Shown here piece after piece: positions 12,539-22,392 of a DNA stretch of 64,000 bases; the stretch's first letter is position 1, and the number at the start of each line of letters is the position of its first letter. Under the pieces are notes generated by a model that was given only the letters and a program-made list of their open reading frames with translations, was not told the DNA's origin and did not search any database. The DNA is taken from positions 8,184,001-8,248,000 of the forward strand of contig JANTQA010000032.1 of the NCBI GenBank assembly GCA_027625915.1, given 5' to 3'. The translations under genes and the position numbers were made by a program. Source of the DNA: Anaeramoeba flamelloides (taxonomy: Eukaryota; Metamonada; Anaeramoebidae).

Positions 12539-12677
12539 GAAATGTGTTCAATATTATTTGTAATTTTCTGATTTTGTTTGGTTGATTTACTCTATTTTTC
12601 GATAGTTTTCTAATTTAGTCCCTCATTTTTAGAGTTTCTCTTATAATACTAATATACTTTGAGAAACCAGAACTATA

Positions 12678-12848
12678 CTGGTATTTGAATAATAAATGGG
12701 AATAATTTTCACTACATTTTCGGTATCCTTTTTTCATTTAGACAAGATTCACAAACTACATCACACTTTGTTAAAACCACTTTATCAAAGAAAGAAAAAT
12801 AAGGAAAAAGAAGTGAAAATTGTGACCTAATCAAAATTCAAATATCAG
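12678..12848. mobile_element. TA-flanked miniature inverted-repeat element, family C copy 1
   Basis: TA, then CTGGTATTTGAATAATAAAT at the left; the right end is ATTCAAATATCAG followed by TA. 171 bp without coding potential. A relative is at 28075-28253 and a lone right end (ACCAGTA) is near 40434. Confidence 0.65.
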
Positions 12849-13202
12849 TATTTACTTATTGTTTATTGTAAGTTTATCTAAGTTTAATGTTTTGGTGTTC
12901 TTGAAAAATGTAGAAAACCCTTTTTATTTTGAAACTAGGGACAAACTATTCCAAACATTTTATTTTGTACAACAGTAAATCTCAAAGTTTTTGTTATTTG
13001 AAAACTTTTGTAAATTTTCTCAAATTTTTATCAAATCGAAAAAAAAACTATTGAAGAAACATTACTAAAGGGTTCTATTCACTTTGGTTGGAATTTAATT
13101 GCCACAAACCCTTAAAGTGTCACAAATGTTTTTTCCGAAAATTGAATTTAATTACCTCTAAATAAAAAACCAGTTTGATAACCTATCATACCAAGGTAAC
13201 TA

Positions 13203-13420
13203 CTGTTAATTGCATAATAAAAAGATCAAAATTTTCATTCAGATTTCCAAAAAAACCCATCTCAATAATTAATATCAAAGATCAAAAGTCCCAATTCTCA
13301 AAGGGAAATTCATGATTTAAGCTGATTTTAAGAAATAAAAGTTGAAATTTTACATGATTATTAAAATCTTATGTGGAAAGCTGAATGAAAATTTTGTTCC
13401 ATTTATTTTAAAACAAACAG
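13203..13420. mobile_element. TA-flanked miniature element, family B copy 1
   Basis: Between TA dinucleotides; starts CTGTTAATTGCATAATAAAA and ends AAACAAACAG. Copies at 58681-58904 and 59076-59274 share the order of boxes AAAAAGATCAA, GATTTAAGCTGATTT or its relic, and TTCCATTTA. 218 bp, non-coding. Confidence 0.7.
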
Positions 13421-14097
13421 TATGAACACAAAATTTCATTCATCAAAGAATTGATAAAAGTAAAATCCTCAACCAGAAGATTCAAAAAAAATTCAAATCG
13501 AAAAGGGATATGATTAAAAAGATCCAAAATACTTGTACTTAAATGGCTTTACCGTTTCAAATTCCAAAAATTTCCGCTTTTAAAAGTTTATTAAAATAAT
13601 TGTAAAAATTACAACTTTTTTTTTTTTTGAAATGAAAAAATAGTTGTAATTGTTTAAAAAAAAACTTCACAACCACAATAGGATTCCAGACTTAAGTGCT
13701 AATTCATAAAAAGACAAAAAATATATTTCACAAAAAAACCTTTGATTAGAATTTGCAAAATTTAAAAACGCTCAGAAGAAGCACAAATTCTTTGGCAATG
13801 TAAGGGTTTTAAAAATTCGGTTGCAAACAAAAGAAAATATAATTTAGCACAAAAATCATCTTTTTCCTTTCACTTTTTTATTCACAGTTTAATCTTTAAA
13901 AAAAGAATTAGCTTTAATTTTTTTTTTTCTTCTTTAATTCATTCAAACTTGTTTCAAAAGAGATTTAAAAAATCTTTGTGGATCCAATTCTGTTCTTACT
14001 TTGAAACTAAACCCCAAAAAACAAACATTTTTGCAAAAAATAAATCATAGAAAAGAAAAAACAAAAAAAAAAAAACCCACAAGTAATTTTTCAAAGA

Positions 14098-16033
14098 ATG
14101 ATAAGTTCACCGTTTGGGTTTTTATCTTTTAGTGCATTAGCAACCTTGTTCTATCTCAACAAACTCACTTCTGGCACCAAGGACCGAAGATCGTTTATTT
14201 TCAGTTACCTTCGCGATTGGTTTGTGACACCGTTTACATACAATGTAATTTTTGAACGCTCGCTGATGGACTGGAAGACAAGAAGGGGCTTTTTTGATTT
14301 CAGGTGCCCCGGAGACGACCCTGGGGCGATAAAGCAAAGCCTGCACATTTTCTTTTTAGCCACGCTGATCTGCCCGTTGTTTCGGATTTTGAGCATCGTC
14401 TTCCGCTTGAACAGGGGCTATGTCTCTAACTTTTTGGGAATCTTTACAAATGTCATGATCTCCTCGCAATTGCTGGCCTTCCCAGCGGTTATAATCTGGT
14501 GGTCGATTTTTTTCCAGCTACCAAAACCGTTTTTCTGGTGGGTGCCCTGCGCATTTTTTTCATACATCCCGATGTTCCAATTCCTGTCGATCCTTTGGCT
14601 CTTTTGGATCCCGCACGAGGAGTTTGTGCTAAAATTCGACCCTTACCGTGGGTATGGGAAAAGACCCAAAAGGGGCAACAAAACGGAACTGAGCAAATTG
14701 AGGATTAACAAAAAGAATGGGATCCCATTGCTGGACATAATTACAACAAACCCCCCCTTTTTGTTTCAGAATTCTGATACTGACGATTTAGATCGTAGCA
14801 ACTTTTTAAATTTTAACAAAGGTGGTAGGAACAGGAAAAGAAACTTTGAAACAGGAACTGAAAACGAAAACGAAACCAAAAGCTTTGCTGAAAATGGAAA
14901 GGGAAATGACAATGAAAATGATAAATCAAATGATAACGACAATCACAATGACAATGATGGTATTAATGAAAATGTAAATGAAAATGAAAATGATGATGTG
15001 GAATTTGAGGAAACAAGCTTAATGTTAGAGAACCAGCAAGAAATGGACGAACACCAAGAGATCCATTATAAGTACTTACGGATCATCCAAATAACGGACG
15101 TCCATTTGGGCTTTTATACCTCTGCAAAGTGGATTAGGAATTATTGCGAAAAGACGGTTGATCGAGACCCAGATGTAGTCTTATTGACCGGCGACATGTT
15201 TTCAGGTGACAAGGATAACGAAATTGGAATAAAGGAATTACATCAGGCCTTACAGCCATTGAAACAGTTATCCAAGGGAAGCCTCTTTGCCTGCATCGGG
15301 AACCATGACATGACTGTTTTGCAGGAACTGATCGAGATTTACCACGACATCGGCGCAATCGTCCTACGCGACCAAGAGTGTGTTTGCAAATTGGGCAAAG
15401 AGCAAATACCTGTGCAGGTTATCGGTTGCGATTGGTACGAGCACGACCCTCGGCCTGTGCACAGGCTGCTTAAAAAAATCCCATACAGGAAGGATGTGCA
15501 GCTCCGATTAATCTTGTCACACGCTACAGATAATTGGAAATACCTCCCAAAAGACGACAAATCAATTACATTTTCTGGACATACACATGGCGGCCTTTGG
15601 GGAATGACCTTTTTTGGTTGGACTTGCTCAATAATGGGGCCTTTTGTTCCAGATCAAGGAGTAAAAAAATTTTTTTTCATTTTTTTCATTTATTTTGGTT
15701 TTTTTTATTTTTTGCAATAATTAAAATAATATTTAATTTTTTCCTTGATATTTTGGCTATATTATAATTACAATTTAAATAGGTATTTATTGATGGAAAC
15801 AAAATGTTGTATGTACACAAAGGAACCGGCTATGGGTAATTTTTTTTTTTTTTTTTACATGATTTTTTTAATTTTTTTTTTCTTTTGAAAGCAATGATCC
15901 TAATTTTTTTTTTTTTTATTAACTATTCATTTTTTTTTGATATAATAGATCAATGATAAGATTAGGTATCCCACCAGAAGATTCAGTTATCAATTTAAAG
16001 TTTGTCCCACTGAATGAAGATGGAGAAAATTAA
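14098..16033 (+). CDS. Membrane-anchored calcineurin-like metallophosphoesterase (three exons)
   Basis: Exons 14098-15660, 15783-15835 and 15949-16033 join in phase to 566 residues. Hydrophobic segments at about 5-21, 80-102, 108-136 and 144-172 place the N-terminal part in a membrane. Residues about 240-310 are an Asn/Asp/Glu low-complexity linker. The catalytic domain runs from about 328 to the end with all metal-binding motifs: D334-x-H336, G-D366, G-N402-H403-D404, H475 and G-H495-T-H497-G-G. The last two exons give VHKGTGYGSMIRLGIPPE, the family's terminal G-x-G..G..R-G-PPE signature. It belongs to the YaeI/TMEM62-like side of the family, which hydrolyses phosphoesters with two metal ions; the substrate cannot be told. 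Both introns (122 and 113 nt) start GTAAAA or GTAATT and end ATAG. The catalytic and membrane portions are GC-richer than the linker and surroundings. Confidence 0.94.
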
Positions 16034-18149
16034 TTCAAAATAGAATTTTACTCTTTTGAAAAAATGTAACAATTTATATTATTATATATACATACAAATT
16101 ACAATAATAATTACAATGAAAAAAAAATATATATATATCTTGTAATTAAAATTTATATTTTGAATATACCTTTTCGTTTCGATTTTATTTCTTTTTAAAT
16201 ATCATATAAATAAATTGATAAATTATTTTATCAAGTGTTTTATGGCTAATTATTTATTATATTATTGGAGAGAGGCGATTCAACAAAATTACCCCTTGTT
16301 TTTCATTAGGTTTTTTTTAATTTGAGAAATAAAACGAAAATTTTATTAAATTTTCGGTTTATTTCTCAAAGTAAAAAAACTGCCTTTAGCTTTTCCAGAA
16401 TTTAAAAGAATCGAGTAAAATCTTTGATTTTTCTCGATTCTTTTAAATTAGGGAAAAGCTAGGCACTTGGCGGCACTTCATGTTAGGTTTTCCAAAATTT
16501 AAAAGAATGAAGTAAAATCATAATTTTTATTCAATTTCTTTCAATTCTGGAAAACCGCCGTTAGCTTTTTTTTTTTAATTTGAGAAATAAACCGAAACTT
16601 TATTTAATTTTCGGTTTATTTCTCAAAGCAAAAAAAAAAAACTAGTCTTTTGACGACACTTTTATGTTTTTTTTTTTTTTTAATTTGAAATTCAAAGAAA
16701 ATTAAATAAATTTTCGGTTTATTTCTCAAAGTAAAAAAACCTAGGCACTATCCGATCCTGAAAAAATTTTTTTTCAAAAAAATTTAAACATTTGCTAATT
16801 TTTTAATACTTTTTGATAACTATACTTATAATAAATACCATTGATTAATAAAAGATCTTATATCAAAAATTATTTTTTGAGATATTTTACAATCTAAGTT
16901 TGAAAATCCAATTTTACAGGTTCTATTAATATTTTTACTCAAATTTAATAGTAAAAAATATGAAAAAAATTTTTTCACAATTAAGAGGTTATAATCAAAT
17001 ATTTTAAAAGTAGTTTAAATTTATAAATACCTTATTCCAAAATGAATAACCAATTATTTGGATTATTAAAGAATTATTTATTGATATAAATAGAAAAAAA
17101 TATTTTTTTTTGATTCTTTCATTAGGTTTTCTTGAGTTTTCTATTTATTTTGAAGTGTCTAGGTTTTTTTGAGGTTTTCCATTTTATTCGTGAAGTGTTC
17201 TAGAGCTTTATTACTTTTTGAAATAAAGAAAAAAATATAATGAATTTTCGGTTTATTTCGAAAAGTAAAAAAAACCTAACGTAAATCAATAGATTTTACA
17301 AATAAAACAGAAAACCTCAAGAAAACCTTGGACACTTTTCGTTAGGTTTTGTGTAATTTTTGTAATAAAAAGAAAATTTTTTAAATTTTTCAGTTTATTC
17401 CAAAAAGTAAAAAAAAAAAAAAGGTAGGCACTCGACGCTACTCTACGAACACTGAATATAATTATTATCACTTATTTTTTTTTTTTTTTCTGTATTTGGG
17501 ATTTCTTAAGAGTAGAGTGTTTTCAAAACTATTAATCATTATCTATTAAAAAAAATATCCGAAAGTTGAATTTAAGTAAAATTCAACTTCACATCCATTT
17601 AAAATTTTTTTACCCCAAAATAGAATTTTTTATCTAGACTAGGGACTGTTAAAAACCGTAGTTCTGTTAACAACAATAAATATAACAACCATAAGATTTT
17701 TAAGAACTGGGATGTTGATTATATTGTGAATAAACTCAATTAACAAGGATGGAATGATAATTAAGTAATATTTTTGTGTAACTTTTTTTTTTCAATTTTA
17801 TTTTTTCATACTAGTCCAAGACAAAAATGATTTATGAATTTTACATTTTTTTTGTTAAAATTAGGATTTTTAATTAACTGTGATATTTTTCTCTATGATT
17901 TCAAGGGTCAGGAAACTTGACCATGTGTTTGATATTTTAAATAACATTCTATTGAATTTTAAAAAATATAAAAAGAGATTTGAGAAAGAAACAGAAATTA
18001 AAAAGCCAATAATAATTTTTTCCAAAATCAAACAAACTCAAACATATTTATTAGTTTATTCAATTGAAATATGTTGTTATTTCAAACATCAAATATTCTA
18101 ACAAGTTTGTTTTCTCTCTTTATAATATACAAGAAAAGTATCACCAATA
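16034..18149. other. Intergenic region dominated by hairpin repeat
   Basis: It holds the inverted copy of the hairpin-array repeat (16300-17650). The remainder (17650-18149) includes a 68-codon frame from the ATG at 17895 that has a plausible protein composition but no recognised family. Confidence 0.45.
16300..17650. repeat. Composite repeat with arrayed small hairpins (inverted copy)
   Basis: Hairpin units fill 16300-16745 and 17110-17460, with the same foldback sequences as at 7.8-8.75 kb (TTACTTTTTGAAATAAAC and AATTTAAAAGAAT types, AGGCACT and GTGTC spacers). The unique block at about 16760-17060 is the reverse complement of 8760-9020, and about 17520-17645 is the reverse complement of 7585-7710. 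The second array (16300-16745) lies outside the part shared with the forward copy, so the units have spread independently of the host repeat. Confidence 0.65.
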
Positions 18150-18725
18150 ATGAAAAAAACAGACAAATTTATCAAAATAATTAGGAAAATTAAGAAATCA
18201 TTTTTTGGGTTTGGTCATTGATCTTTGAATTCCAAATTCGAAATTCAAATCACATTTTATTTTCTTGATTGTAGTTTATTTTCTTTCTTGAAATAAGGAA
18301 TAAACAAGCCAATAATAGAATATTTTGGCCAAGAAAAAATTAAAAAAGATTTTAAAATTAACATACAAGAATTGTTATTCGAAGAGAGACTTGAAAAAGT
18401 TTGTCAAGGTTTGGTGGTTAGAAATAGTTTTTGTTTTATTCAAAAAAGAAGAACAAATGAGAAATATTTGAAAAAATTAACTGAAATTTTTAAAGTGATT
18501 TTTATTTTGGTTAATTTTTTATTGATAAAAAGAAAAAAATAATTTTTGAGGTGAAAAACCACAGCAATAAATAGACAAGAAACGAAAGGTCTTGAATTTA
18601 CTTGTAATTTTTGATCTTTTCTTATTTTTTTCTTTTTCTTTAATAAGGATTTAATCTTCAAAGATCACAAACAAGAAAGTAATGGTTCTGTTTTGATTAA
18701 TATGCCAAGCCATAAACGGATGTGA
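18150..18725 (+). CDS. Candidate small gene of unknown function (three exons, tentative)
   Basis: Exons 18150-18213, 18298-18494 and 18648-18725 join in phase to 112 residues. The middle exon reads KPIIEYFGQEKIKKDFKINI and continues through RLEKVCQGLVVRNSF, which looks like real protein. Donors are GTCATT and GTGATT, acceptors ATAAG and ATAAG, weaker than in the secure genes. It has no signal peptide, membrane helix or motif I recognise. Its proposed end overlaps the 3' end of the dynein light-chain gene on the opposite strand by about 29 bases, so either the last exon is wrong or the genes converge and overlap. An upstream frame at 17895-18101 might be an earlier exon, but phases did not fit. 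Coding status is uncertain; the middle exon is the best supported part. Confidence 0.3.
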
Positions 18726-19334
18726 TACAGTACATATTCTCATTTTCCCATCTGTAAGAACAGTTTCCATCAAGAGAATTATCCCAATAACAAGAAGTTG
18801 ATGAATGCATACCAGTGTTCCCTTTTTGAATAATCATTGAGGTAACTATATTTGGTTGTTGGGTTGAGAGAACAAATTTGGGGAGAAATAGAAATTGGTT
18901 TGTAGTATTTTTGGTGTTGGGAATTTAAATTGTTCAAGAGAGTTAAAAATATTATTAATGCTTTGTTGGGAAGAAAAAAATAAAAGAAAAAGAAAAAGAA
19001 TAAGAAAAGCAATTTCAAAAAAACAAACCAACATATTTGAATTTATATTTCTTTTGGTTAAGTTCTGCAAGTATTTTATCAATTATTACTGTTGTCCATC
19101 TGTTAACCATTGCATGTTGGTATTTTTTTTTTTGTAGTATTTCATTTGAGCACTTTTGAAAAAGTAGTAAATTATTTTTCATTTTAGTTTAAAAAAAAAG
19201 GAAAAAAAAAGTGTTATTTGGGTTAGTTTTTGAGACACAAAAGAAAACAAAACAAAAAAAAAAAGAAATACTTCTTTAATGATTTCTTTAATCTCTTCAA
19301 CTTTGTCCATGAAAGGAAAGCGTTCTTCAGACAT
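18697..19334 (-). CDS. DYNLT1: Dynein light chain, Tctex type (three exons)
   Basis: On the minus strand, exons 19334-19272, 19152-19029 and 18845-18697 join in phase to 111 residues; human DYNLT1 has 113 and the alignment is almost gap-free. Key stretches are YQHAMVNRWTT (human YQHSKVNQWTT), KFKYVVTSMIIQK (PFKYIVTCVIMQK), SSTSCYWDNSLDGNCSYRW (ASSCFWDSSTDGSCTVRW) and NMYCITSVYGLAY at the C terminus. Tctex-type light chains dimerise and bind dynein intermediate chain and cargo; this is a cytosolic or axonemal motor subunit. Introns of 119 and 183 nt have donors GTATTT and GTTTGT and acceptors AAAAG and ATATAG. No single frame reveals the gene; the short ATG frames here are partly out of phase. 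The start is the ATG giving MSEERFPFMDKVEEIKEIIKE, which aligns with the human N-terminal helix. Whether it is DYNLT1 or DYNLT3 orthologous cannot be told. Confidence 0.95.
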
Positions 19335-19640
19335 TTGTAATACAGATTTTGGTTGGGAATAATTTTCTTTTGAAAAAACAAAAACTAAAAAAAATAAAAC
19401 TCTTCTGAAAAACCAAAATTTTGGAAATAATTTTGTATTTTATCTTGATTATTTAAGGTGGACGGATTATTCAACCTAAAGAAATTCAATTAGTCAATAC
19501 ATTTTTGGAAACCACTAATCTCAGAACAAACTGAAATAACTATTTCTTTGACCCAACCCTTCCTATTGAAATAATTTTCTTCAGAGAAAAATAAACCGAA
19601 TATAAGAACTTTATGAAAAAATTATATGCTTTTCTTCTAA

Positions 19641-19820
19641 GGTAGACTATCCCTGACTTTTTGAAAAGAGGTTATCTTATATTGAGTGTCACAACTTGTT
19701 ATTTTGGTCCTTAGCTGATCGATCTCACCAAATTGGTATTACTTTTAATCATGGTTCAAAAAATCGTTTTTGAAAAATTATTTTTTTCAGAAATCTGAAT
19801 TTTTGAGTCGAAGACTAATA
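19641..19820. mobile_element. Solo end of family D TTAA foldback element
   Basis: Starts GGTAGACTATCCCTGAC and keeps the family D landmarks TTATCTTATAT, CCTTAGCTGATCGATCT and GGTTCAAAAAA in order. Only one arm is present; the other may have been lost. It abuts the family J element that follows. Confidence 0.6.
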
Positions 19821-20256
19821 ACGGTTTGGGAAAAAAACTGAAACAGGAAAAAAAGTGAAACACAGTTTTTAATTGGGAACATTACGGAAAATGAAAAGTA
19901 AAATCAATACAAATAAGAAACCAATTTACTTCAAATAATAATCCATTATATTATTTTCAATCAACCCAACAAATACAATTTAAATCTACTTTTATTTATC
20001 GAAATTGTTGGTGTGGTTTTGGAGATCGCAAAAATATTCAATTTTTTGAACAAATTTTTAATAATTGATCAATCAAAGAAAAGCCCATACCAAAAGATAG
20101 TATTAAAAAAACTGTTATTTGGATCAATACTTCATTTTGACTTTATTTATTTATTTATTCTTTTTTTCATCGAGTTTACTTTGAATTTTCAGTAATGTTC
20201 CCAATTAAAAATCGCATTGAACTTTTTTTTCCGGTTTCACTTTTTTTCCACAACGG
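19821..20256. mobile_element. Family J inverted-repeat element, divergent copy
   Basis: Ends are about 75-bp inverted repeats carrying GGAAAAAAAGTGAAAC and TTTTAATTGGGAACATTAC; flanked by TA. The inner end of the repeats is shared with 21346-21805 and 61676-62134, but the interior differs, so the ends have been combined with a different filler. The 60-codon frame inside (20013-20195) shows no motif. Confidence 0.6.
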
Positions 20257-21345
20257 TAAGCTTCAATTCAAAATTTTAAACCAACAAAAATTCAATTTTT
20301 GAAAAAAAAATATCTTATTTTTTTTTATTAATAGTATTTTCCAATTAAAAAATGAAAATTTTTAGTTCACATTGAAAAATAATTTTAGATGAATAATTAG
20401 ATGAAAACCCAAAAATATTTAACTAATGTTTAGAAATGATATTTTTAGACATTTTATTAACCTACCTTAGTGAACTCTAAGATAAAATTTTCACTCTGTT
20501 AATTTAATTTTAACATTAATAATTAACATTAATTTTGGAAATTGAAATAAAAATTTTCATTTAATAATTGGAAAATAATAGTATTATTATAGAAGTTTCA
20601 ATTGCACTCTAAATATCATATTCCTTTAATTTGCCCAAAGGTGATATAAACGTATAATCTTAGATTTCAGGGGGGTTCAAGGGAAAGACTTAGCCACATT
20701 TTTGGAAGCATAAAAAGCAAAAACAAAAAATTGAAAAGAAAAAAAATTAAAAAATAAAAATTGAAATTAATAAAGGGATTTATTAGAAGTTATTGGTAAA
20801 AAAATTAAAAAAAAAAAAACGATGTAATCTCTAATTAAGAACACACCAAAACCACAATACTTTTAATTTATTTAATTTAATTTGATAATTGATCATTAAT
20901 GTTCATTTGGAGATCATTATTTAATTGTTGTAATATCTTTTTTCTTTTTGATCTGATTTGCTATAAAAAGTCATGTACATTTTTTGCCTTTATTTTTTTC
21001 CTTTTTATTTTCAAATTACTCATACTTTTGAGTTTCAATGTTAACATATTAACAAGGAACCACTTGATCTTTTTCCGTTTTAACGTTTGTTGACAAAATA
21101 AATAAGATTCAGTCAGGGGTTAAAAGAGAAAAAAATCAAAAAAAATATTATTTAATCTTTGCTAGAAGAAATACCAAATTAGAAATATTTTCAGATTGAA
21201 ATATGAACGATTTTTTTAAAATTACAATACTCACAATACAAAAAATAAATAATTATCAATATTACTCAATCAAGAATGTATTAAAAATTTTGGAGAGAGC
21301 AAAACAAAAAAAAAATGTATTTGTAAATTTTTAAAAATTCGATTA

Positions 21346-21805
21346 CTCTTGAGAGAAAAATGTTGGACACATAAAAATAGTTGGACACCATTTTAAATTG
21401 GGAACATTACTGAAATTGAAAATCATTTCCTATTGATAACTAGGTGAATTTTATATAAATCCAGGTTTAAATGTGTTACAAGTTCATTAATCTGTGGTGT
21501 GTGTAGAATACTTATTTGAATGGTTGATAACTAAAGTAGATCATGTTATTTTAACAAAAATCCAATTGTAGTAAAGTTTACTATTAATTCTGAAAATGGT
21601 ACTTTTTAAACTTGCTTTAGATTATAAGAGACATGATTTTGAAAAAGTAGAATTACATTAATCTTTATTCTAGTAAGTAGATTATTGTTATTTTCTTTAG
21701 TTATTTCACAAACGAAAGAAAAAATAAAAATCATTTTTAGTAATGTTCCCAATTAAAATTGCTGTCCAACTATTTTTCTGTTGTCCAACATTTTTCTCTC
21801 AACAG
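21346..21805. mobile_element. Family J inverted-repeat element, copy 1
   Basis: About 70-bp inverted ends with GAGAGAAAAATGTTGGACA and AATTGGGAACATTACT; 460 bp; interior non-coding and about 85-90 percent alike by eye to 61676-62134. The left flank is TA. Confidence 0.7.
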
Positions 21806-22392
21806 TTAACAATTATTGATCTATCAAATGGGTAAATACCATTGACTTTTTTATTTGATTTTCTTCTATTTTTGGGGACCACAACGTTAATTCTATATTA
21901 ATCATTCGAAAAAATTATTGATAGAACATAACAAGTTACTTAATTCAAAAAATTAAATGAAATAACAAAAAACGAAAATGATGAAAAAAATGATTTTTAT
22001 ATTTTTCAAAAATCAAAATTTATTTCCAATTTTCAGGAAATTATATTAATTTCCATTCTTGTAACTTTGTGAAAAATTTTGAATTTTAGTTTAGCCCCCC
22101 CCCCTTTTTTTTTTGAATTGGATAAGATCATTTTTGCATGAAAATGTTTAAAACTTTTTTAAATGTTGCTTTAAACTTTTTTTTAAAGTTCCTTTAAACT
22201 GCCTCCGAAAGAGGTTTAAAAAAAGTTCCAAGCATAAATGGAGCGGCTGTATTTTCAATCTTTAAAATCCAATTCCAAGTAATTTTGAATGAATTAGTTC
22301 ATTGGTTCATTGATTTATTCAACCAGCCATTAATTGAATTCAAAAGATAAGCAATAAAAAAGCAAGAATTTAAAAGATTAGAATAAAACAAA

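Larger units (their letters stand above)
11307..14097. other. Gene-free region with three inverted-repeat elements
   Basis: It contains the large palindrome 12112-12538 and the TA-flanked elements 12678-12848 and 13203-13420. Nothing else is recognised. Confidence 0.5.
19335..22392. other. Intergenic region with three inverted-repeat elements
   Basis: It contains a single diverged end of the family D foldback (19641-19820) and two members of family J (19821-20256 and 21346-21805). Between them is AT-rich sequence with no supported gene. A C10T10 homopolymer junction is at 22095-22114. Confidence 0.5.

Noticed and set aside
14499-14708. Short frames overlapping the metallophosphoesterase on both strands
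   Set aside because: Shadow frames of the real gene, whose catalytic motifs are complete.
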